Positions 8,951-17,326 of a stretch of DNA of 64,000 nt are shown here, piece after piece. The DNA lies in contig NZ_ML123034.1 of the NCBI RefSeq assembly GCF_003846185.1, positions 3,095,142 through 3,159,141 of the forward strand, written 5' to 3'. The position numbers were made by a program, and so were the translations under genes. Origin of the DNA: Streptomyces sp. ADI96-02. Its GTDB lineage: Bacteria; Actinomycetota; Actinomycetes; Streptomycetales; Streptomycetaceae. The first letter of the stretch is position 1. Every line of letters starts with the position of its first letter. The notes beneath the pieces are model-generated. The model had not been told where the DNA came from and did no database searches. It saw only the letters and a list, made by a program, of their open reading frames with translations.

Positions 8951-10156
8951 CTAACGCGGGCCGACTCCGCCGTCGTAGACGTTGTTCGGGGTGACGATTT
9001 GAGTCACGGCCCGGGCCAGCAGCGTGGAGGGTTCCTGGCCTCCGCTGAGGGAGTCCGTGTTGATCATGATGACCAGGGTGGCCTTCTGCGAGGGCAGGTA
9101 GATGGTCACGGTCTCGTACCCCGGCAGCGAGCCGTTATGACCGATCCAGCCGCCGGTCTCGAAGATGCCCAGGCCGTAGCTGAGGCCGGGGAAGGTGGTC
9201 GGCAGCGTCTTGAGTCGCTGCGCCTGGGTCTCGGGGCTGAGCAGCTTTCCGGTGGCGAGGATCTCGGCCCAGCGGCGCAGGTCGTGCAGATCGGAGATCA
9301 TCGCACCGGCGGCCCATGCCCAGCTGGGGTTCCAGTGCGTGGCGTCCTCGGTCCTGCCGCTCAGCGTCTGGTCGGTGTAGCCGTGCGCGTGCGGCCTCGG
9401 GAACTCGGGACCCGTCGGGAAGAGCGTCTTGCGCAGATGGGACGGGCGGAGCACCCGGTCGCGGATGAAGTGCTCCAGTCGCTGTCCGCTGACCTTCTCG
9501 ATCACCAGGCCGAGCAGGATGAGGTTGGTGTTGGAGTACTGGAACTCCGCGCCCGGTTCGAAGGTGTTCTTGTGCTTCATGCCGTACGCCAGCAGTTCCC
9601 GCGGGGTGTAGGAGCGGTACGGGTCGCTCAGCAGGTCGTGCACGAAGTCCGCGTCCGCGGTGTACGGGAACAGGCCGCTGCGCATCTCGGCGAGCTGGCG
9701 GAGCGTGATCCGGTCGCCCTTGCGCACGCCGGGTACGTAGGCGGAGATCGGGTCGTCCAGCCCGATCCGGTGTTCGTCGACGAGTTCGAGCAGGGCGGTA
9801 ACCGTGAAGGTCTTGGTCTCGCTGCCGATCCGGATGTACGAGTCCGCGGCCATCGGCGCACCCGTGACCTTGTTGGCGACGCCTGTCGCGCGGACGTAAT
9901 CGCCCTTCCCCGGCATCCACAGTCCGACGACGACGCCGGGAATGCCGGCCTGCTCGCGGACGTCCTCGATGGCTTTGTCCAGCCGGGCGCTCAGCACCGG
10001 ATCGAGGCATTTCCCGGCACATGTGTCGTACTGGTGGTCGGCCTGGTCGGCACCCGCGGCGTGGACCGCCGGAGTGGGAGCCACTGCCATCGGGGCCAGC
10101 ACGGAGGCCACGAGCAGCGTCGCGGCGAACAGACGTCGGGCAGTGGTGCGTCGCAT
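8951..10156 (-). CDS. Secreted serine hydrolase (class C beta-lactamase / D-Ala-D-Ala carboxypeptidase family)
   Basis: A 401-residue exported protein. ATG 10156 is chosen because it directly precedes a signal peptide (RR near the start, hydrophobic core, cleavage around AVHA, residues 30-33) and has GGAAGAGG upstream. The active-site set of the family is present: SxxK as S112-E-T-K115, YxN as Y207-S-N209, and H340-N-G in place of the KTG/HxG box. Members act outside the membrane on peptidoglycan peptides, small esters or D-amino-acid peptides, and substrate choice cannot be read from these motifs. The gene is divergent from the PA14/FN3 gene with 211 bp between starts. Confidence 0.88.
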   Translation of the reverse strand: MRRTTARRLFAATLLVASVLAPMAVAPTPAVHAAGADQADHQYDTCAGKCLDPVLSARLDKAIEDVREQAGIPGVVVGLWMPGKGDYVRATGVANKVTGAPMAADSYIRIGSETKTFTVTALLELVDEHRIGLDDPISAYVPGVRKGDRITLRQLAEMRSGLFPYTADADFVHDLLSDPYRSYTPRELLAYGMKHKNTFEPGAEFQYSNTNLILLGLVIEKVSGQRLEHFIRDRVLRPSHLRKTLFPTGPEFPRPHAHGYTDQTLSGRTEDATHWNPSWAWAAGAMISDLHDLRRWAEILATGKLLSPETQAQRLKTLPTTFPGLSYGLGIFETGGWIGHNGSLPGYETVTIYLPSQKATLVIMINTDSLSGGQEPSTLLARAVTQIVTPNNVYDGGVGPR

Positions 10157-10367
10157 CTCGAAGCGCCTCTTCCAGGTCGGTGAGCGGAGCGCCACATCAC
10201 CATCCGGGCTCCAGGCGGAAGGCACCGTCCGTTGCGCGCTCCGGCGAGTCCACTCGTTCGGAGCCCCGCCGGCCACCGGGGCGGCCCTGGACCGCAGGCG
10301 GAGGGAAGCCCTGGACGCGTCGTCGTGCAACCTTCCTCTCCGCTCGCGGGTCTCCACGCTGTACGTC

Positions 10368-11834
10368 ATGCCCATAACAGCGCGGAAGGTCCTCGTGCAT
10401 CACAAGAGTCTTGTCGCCGCCTCGATCGGGGGCGGTCTGTCCGCCGTCGTCCTCGGCGGCCTGCTCGCCGCCGCTCCGCAGGCGGTGGCGGCCGGAGCCG
10501 GTTGCTCGGCCGACGTCTACCAGCGGACGTTCTACAAGAACACCTCGTTCTCCGGCTCGCCGGTGCGGACCGACTGCGACAGCGCCATCAGCCAGAGCTG
10601 GTCCGGCAGCCCCGCCTCCGGTGTTCCGTCGAACGACTTCGGCGTCCGCTGGTCGGTCACCCGCGACTTCGGTTCCGGCGGGCCGTTCACGTTCTCGGCC
10701 TCCGCCACCGACGGCGTCCGCGTCTACCTGGACGGGGTCCGCACCGTCGACCTGTGGAAGGGCACCGGTGACACCGCCCGCTCCAAGAGCGTCAACCTCA
10801 CCGTTCCCGCGGGCAGGCACACCCTCCGCGTCGACTACGTGAACTGGTCGGGCGCCGCCAAGGTGAAGTACTCCTACGGCCCGCGCACCTCGGCCACGTA
10901 CGACCGGACCAAGCCGCTCGCCCCCGCAGGCGTGAAGACCGCCTACAACACGGCGAACCGCAGGACCACCGTCTCCTGGACCGCCAACAAGGAGATGGAT
11001 CTCGCGAGCTACACCCTCTACCGGCGTCCCGTCGGTTCGAGCACCTGGACGAAGGTCACCACGACCACCGCCCGCAGCCACACCGACCCGCTGGTGAACC
11101 CCGACGACCGCACGCCCTACTACTACGAGGTGCGCGCCAAGGACAAAGCGGGCAACACCTCGTCGGGCAGCACGGACACCGTCGTCCAGCCGCTGCCCGT
11201 CGTCGCCTCGGTGACCGGCGTCTACGACCCGGCGACGCGCAAGGTCACCCTGAAGTGGCCCCTCAACACCGAGCCGCACTTCGACCGCTACACCGTTCTC
11301 AGCAACGACAAGGTGGAGGGCTCGTTCGTCTGGGTCCCCCTCGGCACCACCCGGGGCAACACCTGGACGACCGAGCCGATCACCCCCGACGGCGAGTGGC
11401 GCCACTACCGCGTCCTCGTCACCAACGACGGCGGCACCACCACCTACAACCCGCGCTATCTGGTGGCCAGCGCCACCAACGAGCTCTGGCTCGGCATCCC
11501 CGACGGCATCGCCCCCGCCTACGCCCCCCGGCTCGCCCTCGGCACCTGCGCGGGCGGCATCCGGGCGACCGCCATCGACGACATGCCGGCCCCGATCCGC
11601 GACTTCACGGGCTTCGAGATCGAGCGTCGCGCGGTGGGCGCGGACACGTGGTCGGTCGTCCTGCACCAGCCCTACGACCCGCGCTCCGGTAGCGCCACGG
11701 CCACCGTCTGCGACCCTCGCCCCGCCGACGGCGGCAGCTACGAATACCGCGCCCGCAGCTACGACCAGGCCGGGAACCTGTCGCCGTACAGCGAGGTCCA
11801 GACCGTGACCATGCGGGGGAACGCGACGCCGTGA
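10368..11834 (+). CDS. Secreted PA14/fibronectin type III domain protein
   Basis: A 488-residue exported protein. The start at ATG 10368 places a signal peptide at residues 1-42 (hydrophobic core, cleavage near AVAAG). Residues about 48-175 form a PA14-like beta domain: a YQRTFYKNTSF strand, paired cysteines C46 and C70, FGVRW, then DGVRVYLDG and AGRHTLRVDY, which is typical of carbohydrate-binding PA14 modules. Residues about 185-275 are a fibronectin type III domain (SWTANKEMDLASYTLYRR, YYYEVRAKDKAGN), followed by two more FN3-like repeats, the last with SYEYRARSYDQAGN. No catalytic domain is seen, so it is probably a binding or matrix protein at the cell surface. No ribosome-binding site is evident before the ATG. 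Confidence 0.85.
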   Translation: MPITARKVLVHHKSLVAASIGGGLSAVVLGGLLAAAPQAVAAGAGCSADVYQRTFYKNTSFSGSPVRTDCDSAISQSWSGSPASGVPSNDFGVRWSVTRDFGSGGPFTFSASATDGVRVYLDGVRTVDLWKGTGDTARSKSVNLTVPAGRHTLRVDYVNWSGAAKVKYSYGPRTSATYDRTKPLAPAGVKTAYNTANRRTTVSWTANKEMDLASYTLYRRPVGSSTWTKVTTTTARSHTDPLVNPDDRTPYYYEVRAKDKAGNTSSGSTDTVVQPLPVVASVTGVYDPATRKVTLKWPLNTEPHFDRYTVLSNDKVEGSFVWVPLGTTRGNTWTTEPITPDGEWRHYRVLVTNDGGTTTYNPRYLVASATNELWLGIPDGIAPAYAPRLALGTCAGGIRATAIDDMPAPIRDFTGFEIERRAVGADTWSVVLHQPYDPRSGSATATVCDPRPADGGSYEYRARSYDQAGNLSPYSEVQTVTMRGNATP

Positions 11835-11890
11835 GCCGGGCGGCCGGCTGACGTCGGGCCGTCACCCGTGGTCGGACCCGTGCCCCGTCA

Positions 11891-11982
11891 TCCGGCGCGG
11901 ATACGCGGTGGGGCGCGGGCCCTTCGTCCGGCGCGGATACGCGGTGGGGCGCGGGCCCCTTCGTCCGGCGCGGGCCCCGTCG
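11891..11982. repeat. 36-bp tandem repeat in an intergenic region
   Basis: Two almost identical 36/37-bp units (11891-11926 and 11927-11963) and a third partial unit to 11982, each beginning TCCGGCGCGG, lie between convergent genes. They are not part of a recognisable gene. Confidence 0.85.
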
Positions 11983-12023
11983 TCCGCTCAGACGCTGTCC
12001 GGTGCGTCCTTCGTGTCCGGTGC

Positions 12024-12054
12024 GATCGTCGTCCACAGGCTGTGGACGACGATC
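12024..12054. terminator. Bidirectional terminator between convergent genes
   Basis: A perfect 14-bp inverted repeat (arms GATCGTCGTCCACA and TGTGGACGACGATC) around a GGC loop. It sits 190 nt after the PA14/FN3 stop and 23 nt after the stop of the convergent HTH gene. Confidence 0.75.
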
Positions 12055-12076
12055 CGCCGACCGGGGCGGCGGCCGG

Positions 12077-13537
12077 TCAGTACTCCCGCTCGATCCACTC
12101 CCCGCCGCCCAGGGGGTAGTCGTACCCCGGGCGGCCCGCTCCGGCGCTCGTGCGGAACGGGCTGCCGTCGTCGTCGATGCGCAGCGTTCCGCGACGGTCT
12201 CCGCTGGACCACTCCAGGCTGAGGTCCCAGCGGACGTCGTGCGCCAGGGTGTTCGCCGTGATGAAGAAGACCTGCGGTTCGGACTCGCTGACCGTGTACG
12301 GGAAGTCGCCCTGGTCCCCCTGCGGCTTCACCACCGGACTGCCGTCGTCGAGGTCGAGTCCGAACGACGCGGTGTCGACACGGCCTCCGCAGCCGACGCC
12401 CATCGCGTAGTCGTTCCAGGCGAGCGGTGCGCCCTTGGTGACGATGCGGACGTACAGCTTCTCCAGGACGACCGTCTCCCGCCCGGTCCCCTGAACGGTC
12501 AGGGCGACCCGCTGCTCACCTGAGGAGACCGCCCCGTAGGCGGCGGCCCAGCGCGGCGCGTCCTGTTCGTTCGCCGGCGGCCCGACCTGCTCGGGCTCGC
12601 TGTCGACCAGGAAGTGCTGGCTGCACGGGCTCTCGTAGACGTACGGCCGGGAGGTGACGTTGAACGGCGGGGCCCCGTCGTTCTTCTCGGCGGGCTCGTC
12701 CGCCCTCCGGTCGCCGCTCCTCACCGAGCCGGGCCCTCCTCCGACGCCCGTACCGGCGGCGGGGGCAGGGGCGGAAGCGGGCGGCGTACGGCTCCGGGCG
12801 CTCGGAGAGGGCTTCGTGGAGCTCGGAGCCGGAGCCGAGGGTTCCACCCTGTCCACCGCGCCGCTCCTCGGGATGAGGGACTTGACCGCGCGGTCGTCCG
12901 TCTTCTCGGCCTCACCGAAGGGCACGTTGGCGGCGAGCCCCACGACTGCCAGCACGGCCACTGCCGTGGCGGCGCCGATCAGCGCGCGGTCGCGGCCCCG
13001 GCGCAGTCGGGGCCTGTGCCGGAGGCGGGCGACGACCAGTTCGCTGTCGGCATGCTGGATCTCGCGTGTGGCCTGTGCGGCGTGTGCGGGCTGGGTCGCT
13101 GGTGCGGCCTGTGTGGTCTGTGCGGGCTGGGTCGCTTGTGCGGCCTGGCTCGCTTGTATGGCCCGCGCGTCTGTTTCGCGCGTCGCCGCTCCGGCCGGAG
13201 CCTGCGCTTCCCGGGCCGTGGCGGGCGCGTTCCTCACGCGGTCCGCCCGGGTCTGGTCCGGCCTGTTCCGTCGCTCGTGGTCCGCGAGGATCCAGCGGCG
13301 GTGCAGCTCCACCAGTTCCTCCGGCGTCGCCCGGCAGGCCCGCGCCAGGCGCTCCACCGGCGCGTACTCGGTGGGCACGGCGCTGCCGTTGCAGTAGCGG
13401 TGCAGCGTCGATGTGCTCGTGTGCAGTCGTTTGGCCAGCGCCCCGTAGCTCAGCCCCGAGCGGTCCTTCAGCTCCCGCAACAGCGCCGCGAACTCGCCCG
13501 TCTCCCGGGCTCCGTTCGCCTCAGGCACTCGTCCCAC
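12077..13537 (-). CDS. Membrane-anchored helix-turn-helix protein
   Basis: A 486-residue protein in three parts. Residues about 14-80 are an XRE-type HTH domain (LKDRSGLSYGALAKRLHTS, then STLHRYCNG), as in many Streptomyces regulators. Residues 105-165 are a low-complexity Ala/Gln/Thr linker encoded by near-repeats. A single membrane helix lies at about 185-205, followed by an extracytoplasmic part with a Pro/Ser/Ala stalk and a roughly 190-residue beta-rich domain (starting near VTSRPYVYES, two or three Cys). The layout suggests a cytoplasmic DNA-binding head linked to an outer sensing domain. It is divergent from a DUF4232 lipoprotein, 179 bp away, which is a plausible target. The GTG at 13537 has GGGGGGA close upstream; an in-frame GTG at 13528 is an alternative. 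Confidence 0.8.
   Translation of the reverse strand: MGRVPEANGARETGEFAALLRELKDRSGLSYGALAKRLHTSTSTLHRYCNGSAVPTEYAPVERLARACRATPEELVELHRRWILADHERRNRPDQTRADRVRNAPATAREAQAPAGAATRETDARAIQASQAAQATQPAQTTQAAPATQPAHAAQATREIQHADSELVVARLRHRPRLRRGRDRALIGAATAVAVLAVVGLAANVPFGEAEKTDDRAVKSLIPRSGAVDRVEPSAPAPSSTKPSPSARSRTPPASAPAPAAGTGVGGGPGSVRSGDRRADEPAEKNDGAPPFNVTSRPYVYESPCSQHFLVDSEPEQVGPPANEQDAPRWAAAYGAVSSGEQRVALTVQGTGRETVVLEKLYVRIVTKGAPLAWNDYAMGVGCGGRVDTASFGLDLDDGSPVVKPQGDQGDFPYTVSESEPQVFFITANTLAHDVRWDLSLEWSSGDRRGTLRIDDDGSPFRTSAGAGRPGYDYPLGGGEWIEREY
13066..13165. repeat. Imperfect coding repeat in the HTH-protein linker
   Basis: Degenerate repeats built from GTGCGGCCTG/GGGTCGCT-like units encode the Ala-Gln-Ala-Thr-Gln linker of the minus-strand HTH protein. 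Confidence 0.6.
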
Positions 13538-13716
13538 CGTCCCCCCACGTCCCGTTCACCCATTCCAGGAACACCGCATTCCCCCTGCTCACAGCCCGTT
13601 TCGGCGTTCCAGTGTCCCTGACTCGCCGCTGTCCGTGGCGGTCGGGACGGATCACCCCGCAAGCTCCAGTCATCCAACACACCACACCGACCCGTACCTC
13701 GAAGGGGCGCACCCAC

Positions 13717-14406
13717 ATGTCCGTCATCCGGAACTCCCGCACCCGTTTCCTGACCGCTGCCGCGACCGTCACGATCGCCGCTCTCTCCCTGACGGCGTGC
13801 GACGACGGAACGGGTACGCGGAGCGAGGGCCCGGCGGACGGTTCGCACTCCTCCCGCCCGTCCGACGCCGGATCGACCGCCTCCGGTTCCGGCGGCTCCG
13901 GTTCCGGCGGCTCCGGTTCCGGCGGCTCCGGTTCCGGTGAGGCCGTGCCGACCGCCGTCGTCTCCGACTCCGCCGCCAGGACGGTCACCTGCGAGGGCTC
14001 CACCACCAAGACGGTCGCGGCCCCGCTGAACCGTCCTGTCAACCACATGCTCCTCACCGTCACCAACACCGGAACCACGTCCTGCTTCCTGTACGGCTAC
14101 CCGGCCCTCCGCTTCGGGCAGGCGCAGTCGGTGCCGCCGGTCATCGAAGCCTCCAAGCCGCAGGCGGTCGTCACGCTGGAGCCGGGCGAGTCCGGTTACG
14201 CCTCCGTGAGCCTGTCCTCCACCGACGGCAGCGGCTCCCACGGGTCGACGGAGAAGTCCCTGACGGTCTACTTCCAGGGCCGTTCCGGCAACGAGAGCGT
14301 CGGCAAGGGCGCCAACCCCTCGCTGCCCGCCAAGGGCGTCTACATCGACGACTCGCTCAAGGTCACGTACTGGCAGCAGTCGATGGGCGACGCCATCGAC
14401 TGGTGA
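13717..14406 (+). CDS. DUF4232 domain lipoprotein
   Basis: A 229-residue lipoprotein. ATG 13717 has GAAGGGG nine nt upstream. The signal sequence ends in a lipobox LTAC (Cys at residue 28), after which the mature protein would be lipid-anchored on the outer face of the membrane. A Gly-Ser linker (residues about 55-75), encoded by 15-bp repeats, connects to a DUF4232 domain. That domain contains LLTVTNTGTTSCFLYGYPALRF and YASVSLSSTD segments (shortened here) and a VYFQG strand. DUF4232 domains are common in actinobacterial cell-wall proteins and have no defined activity. It lies opposite the membrane-anchored HTH protein and ends 7 bp from the convergent photolyase stop. Confidence 0.85.
   Translation: MSVIRNSRTRFLTAAATVTIAALSLTACDDGTGTRSEGPADGSHSSRPSDAGSTASGSGGSGSGGSGSGGSGSGEAVPTAVVSDSAARTVTCEGSTTKTVAAPLNRPVNHMLLTVTNTGTTSCFLYGYPALRFGQAQSVPPVIEASKPQAVVTLEPGESGYASVSLSSTDGSGSHGSTEKSLTVYFQGRSGNESVGKGANPSLPAKGVYIDDSLKVTYWQQSMGDAIDW
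13881..13940 (+). repeat. 15-bp minisatellite encoding a Gly-Ser linker
   Basis: Three exact copies and one near-copy of a 15-bp unit (CTCCGGTTCCGGCGG) encode Ser-Gly-Ser-Gly-Gly repeats in the DUF4232 lipoprotein. Confidence 0.9.
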
Positions 14407-14413
14407 CCGGTCG

Positions 14414-16093
14414 TCACGGTGGAGCGGCTCCCCGCCGCTCGGTCGCTTCCAGCAGTTCCGGCAGGTCCTTGAGGCGGTCGAGGCCCTTGACCGCGCGGGC
14501 GGTGCGGTGGTTGGCGGCGAGCCGGGTGCGGTGGCGGTGGAGGAAGGCCCAGTATCCGGCGGTGTAGGGGCAGGCGTGGTCGCCGGTACGGTCGGAGGGG
14601 CGGTAGGCGCAGGGCCCGCACAGGTCGCTCATCCGGTGGATGTACGCGCCGCCGGACGTGTACGGCTTGGTCGTCATGAGTCCGCCGTCGGCGTACTGCG
14701 ACATGCCGACGACGTTGGGCAGCATCACCCAGTCGTAACCGTCCACGAAGCAGCGGTGGAACCAGTCGGTGACCGCCGCCGGGTCCCAGCCGTCCTGAAG
14801 GGCGCGACTGCCGAGCACCATCAGGCGGGGAATGTGGTGCGTCCAGCCGGTGTCCCGTACCTGCGCGAGCACGGTGGACAGGCAGTTCGCGGTGACCGCG
14901 TCCGCGTCCAGTTCGAGGAACCAGTCCGGCAGAGGCGCGGTGTGGCGGAGGGCGTTGCGGTGGCGGTAGTCCTCGCCGAAATGCCAGTACAGGTGCCATA
15001 CGTACTCGCGCCAGCCGGCGATCTGCCGGACGAAGCCCTCGACGCTGTTGAGCGGTGCGTCGCCGGACCGGTAGGCCCGTTCGGCGCGCTCCACGCACTC
15101 GGCCGGGTCGAGGAGGCCGAGGTTCAGCGGTGCGGACAGCAGGCTGTGGCTCATCACGGGGTCGCCCGCGAGCATGGCGTCCTCGTAGCGGCCGAAGTCC
15201 GGGAGCCGGTGGGCGATGAAGTGGCGGAGCGCGGCCAGCGCCTCGCGCCGGGTGGCGGGAAAGCGTCGCGGGCCGTCGCGGCCGACGAAGGAGACGACGC
15301 CGTCGCGCTCCCAGCGGTCGAGGTCGCGGCGGACCTCCTCGTCGATGACGTCCTCCTTCGGCTGCCAGGGGGCGCGGACGTCGAGGGATTCGGCTCCTCG
15401 GGGCGGGGGCTCGCGGTTGTCGTGGTCGAGGTTCCACCGGCCTCCCGCCGGTTCCTCGCCGTCCATCAGGAGGTCGTGCCGTCCGCGCACCCAGCGGTAG
15501 AAGCCCTCCAGGCGCAGGCTCTGCCCTTCGCCCTTTCCTCTTCCTTCGTTTCCTTCGTTTCCTTCGTCTTCTTCGTTTCCCTTGTTTCCCTTGTTTCCCT
15601 TGTTTCCCTTGTTTCCTCTGTCCCCAGGACCCGTTCCGGCCGCCCATGCGGCGAAGTCGTCCTGGGTCACCAGGAATCCCCTCGCCGGAAGGACCTCCAC
15701 GCCGTCCAGAGCGGCGACGAAGTCCCGGGCCCGGCGCGAGGTGGGGTGGCCGACCGTCAGCCGGTCGCCGTGGCCGTGCTGCCGTCGGGCTTCGTCCGTG
15801 TCCTGCCCGCCTCGCCCTCGGCCGCGCGCGGGTCGTCCCAGGATCTGCTCCAGGCCCTCGGTGTACGTCTCCGCCCGGACGTAGGTGACGCGGTCGCCCA
15901 GTTCGGCGGCACGGTGCCGCATCGCGGACAGCACCAGGTGGGCCTTGGCACGGTGGAAGCGGCGTCGGCGCAGCACCGAGCGTGCCTCGATCATGAGTAC
16001 CGGCGCGCTCCGGTCGGGACCGCCGTGGCGGGGATCGAGAAAGTGCGGGCCGAGTTGGTCCCCGAAGATCCAGTGAGGGCGTGGCGTCGTCAT
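14414..16093 (-). CDS. Cryptochrome/photolyase family protein of the FeS-BCP class ((6-4) photolyase-like)
   Basis: A 559-residue protein. The N-terminus (WIFGDQLGPHF) and the VLMIEARSVLRRRRFHRAK segment are characteristic of the deoxyribodipyrimidine photolyase-related (DPRP) N-domain. The C-terminal half has the FAD-binding helical domain. Four cysteines at 404, 492, 495 and 508 (NC...CGPC...HACPY) fit the [4Fe-4S] ligand set of bacterial (6-4) photolyases and FeS cryptochromes. These use light and FAD to reverse UV (6-4) photoproducts in DNA. Unusual is a hydrophilic insert at about 158-190 made of Gly-Asn-Lys/Glu repeats from a 9-bp minisatellite. Its ATG overlaps the stop of the upstream acetyltransferase (ATGA), so the two are translationally coupled. 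Confidence 0.88.
   Translation of the reverse strand: MTTPRPHWIFGDQLGPHFLDPRHGGPDRSAPVLMIEARSVLRRRRFHRAKAHLVLSAMRHRAAELGDRVTYVRAETYTEGLEQILGRPARGRGRGGQDTDEARRQHGHGDRLTVGHPTSRRARDFVAALDGVEVLPARGFLVTQDDFAAWAAGTGPGDRGNKGNKGNKGNKGNEEDEGNEGNEGRGKGEGQSLRLEGFYRWVRGRHDLLMDGEEPAGGRWNLDHDNREPPPRGAESLDVRAPWQPKEDVIDEEVRRDLDRWERDGVVSFVGRDGPRRFPATRREALAALRHFIAHRLPDFGRYEDAMLAGDPVMSHSLLSAPLNLGLLDPAECVERAERAYRSGDAPLNSVEGFVRQIAGWREYVWHLYWHFGEDYRHRNALRHTAPLPDWFLELDADAVTANCLSTVLAQVRDTGWTHHIPRLMVLGSRALQDGWDPAAVTDWFHRCFVDGYDWVMLPNVVGMSQYADGGLMTTKPYTSGGAYIHRMSDLCGPCAYRPSDRTGDHACPYTAGYWAFLHRHRTRLAANHRTARAVKGLDRLKDLPELLEATERRGAAPP
15542..15619. repeat. 9-bp minisatellite inside the photolyase gene
   Basis: At least eight units of a 9-bp motif (TTCGTTTCC / TTGTTTCCC on the plus strand) encode repeated Gly-Asn-Glu/Lys in the minus-strand photolyase. 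The stretch is also strand-asymmetric, being pyrimidine-rich on plus. Confidence 0.9.
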
Positions 16094-16734
16094 GGGCTTC
16101 GCCTCCGTGTCCCGTCCGTCCTGCCTGTCACGTCCGTCACGTCCGTCACGTCCGTCCTGCCCGTCCTGCCCGTCTCGCTCTTCTCGTCCGTCCCGGCCGG
16201 CCCGCCCACGTCCAGGTCCAACGCGAAGTGCAGCGCGCCTATCGTCATCCTTCTGGCGTGGTAGAAGCGGTGCGCCTCGACGTTCGTGGTGCCGGAGTCC
16301 AGTTCCACGCGCACGCAGCCCGCCGCTCGGCCCCGGTCCTCCAGTTCCGCCAGCAGGCGGGCTCCGACACCCCGGCCCCGTGCCTCCGGCGCCGTCACCA
16401 GGTCGTCGACGAAGAGCACCCGGCCCCGGCTCGTGGCCAGGACGCGGTGGGTGGCGACTCCCAGGGCCCGGCCCGTCGCCTCGTCGTAGCCGACGGTGAA
16501 CCGCAGGCCCCGTGCGTGCGCCTCCCGCGCGAAGGCGGTGAACGCCTCGGCCGTCAGCGTGGGCCGCAGCGTCCGGATCAGCGGTGCCACATCGGCCGTC
16601 ATACGCGGGTCCTCGGCCACGATGTCGGTCAGCGTCAGCGTCTGGGGCTGGAGCTGGGTGTGAGGCTGGGGCTGAGTGTGAGGCTGGGGCTGAGTGTGAG
16701 GCTGGGGCTGCGTCTGCGGCTGGGTCCGGGTCAC
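16090..16734 (-). CDS. GNAT family N-acetyltransferase with repetitive tails
   Basis: A GNAT domain at about residues 50-190: AFAREAHARGLRFTVGYDEA, then LFVDDLVTAPEARGRGVGARLL, which contains the acetyl-CoA pyrophosphate-binding RGRGVG (R/Q-x-x-G-x-G/A) loop, and NVEAHRFYHARRM near the end. It would transfer an acetyl group to an amine; the substrate is unknown. I choose GTG 16734, which begins the Thr-Gln-Pro-His repeat tail; an ATG further in (MTADVAPL) would remove that tail and is a real alternative. Both tails are minisatellite-encoded: Gln-Pro-His-Thr repeats at the N-terminus and Asp-Val-Thr / Gly-Arg-Thr repeats at the C-terminus. It is the first gene of a two-gene unit with the photolyase. 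Confidence 0.78.
   Translation of the reverse strand: MTRTQPQTQPQPHTQPQPHTQPQPHTQLQPQTLTLTDIVAEDPRMTADVAPLIRTLRPTLTAEAFTAFAREAHARGLRFTVGYDEATGRALGVATHRVLATSRGRVLFVDDLVTAPEARGRGVGARLLAELEDRGRAAGCVRVELDSGTTNVEAHRFYHARRMTIGALHFALDLDVGGPAGTDEKSETGRTGRTDVTDVTDVTGRTDGTRRRSP
16113..16173. repeat. 9-bp minisatellite at the 3' end of the acetyltransferase gene
   Basis: Repeats of CGTCACGTC/CGTCCTGCC type encode Asp-Val-Thr and Gly-Arg-Thr triplets in the C-terminal tail of the GNAT protein. Confidence 0.85.
16640..16722. repeat. 18-bp minisatellite at the 5' end of the acetyltransferase gene
   Basis: About four copies of an 18-bp unit (TGAGGCTGGGGCTGAGTG) encode a hexapeptide repeat of Gln, Pro, His and Thr. 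Confidence 0.9.
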
Positions 16735-16903
16735 GGCGTCATCGTAGGAGCGCGGCCCCCGTGCCGCCCCCGTCCCGCGCCCAGCGCCGCCCACAGGTCC
16801 CCACCGCCCGTCGCCCGTCGCCCGCCGCCCGCCGCCCGCGACCTGACAGACAATCCGGTCAGGTGGCGACGGGGCACCGAGGCCGGTGCCAGACTCCGGC
16901 ACC

Positions 16904-17326
16904 ATGCTCGCCGCTTACATCGAACAGCTCGGCGCTCCCGGCACCATCCGTTACGGCGAACTCCCGCCGCCCGTCGCGCGGGCGGGCGAGGTGGTGGTGG
17001 ACGTGCGGGTCGCCTCCGTCAACCACGTCGACACCTTCGTCCGTTCCGGGGCCTGGCGTACGCCGCTGACCTTTCCCTTCGTCATCGGCCGCGACCTGGC
17101 CGGCACCGTCGCCGAAACCGCGCCCGGTACCGGATTCGAGGTCGGGGAGCGCGTGTGGTGCAACAGCATGGGGCACGCCGGCCGGCAGGGCGCGGCGGCC
17201 GAGCGGGTCGCCGTACCCGCCGATCGCCTCTACCGGCTGCCCGACGAGGTGAACCCCGAGGACGCCGTCGCGCTGGCGCACCCCGCCGCCACCGGGTTGT
17301 GGCCGGACCCCTGGCACGGAGGGTGA
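16904..17326 (+). pseudogene. Truncated zinc-less MDR quinone oxidoreductase-like gene
   Basis: From ATG 16904 the first 130 residues form a normal GroES-like N-terminal domain of the medium-chain dehydrogenase/reductase family: LPPPVARAGEVVVDVRVASVN, then FVIGRDLAGTVAE and FEVGERVWCNSMGH. At HPAAT, just before the Rossmann NADPH-binding domain should start, the sequence jumps to GLWPDPWHGG and stops. Family members are about 310-330 residues. The missing 180 or so residues include the GxGxxG fold, so catalysis is not expected. A strong hairpin covers the stop codon, which suggests an internal deletion joining the N-terminal half to the authentic gene end. Confidence 0.75.

Noticed and set aside
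11891..11982. CRISPR-like array
   Set aside because: The units are directly adjacent with no spacers, and no cas gene is present. The same holds for the other tandem arrays in the window.
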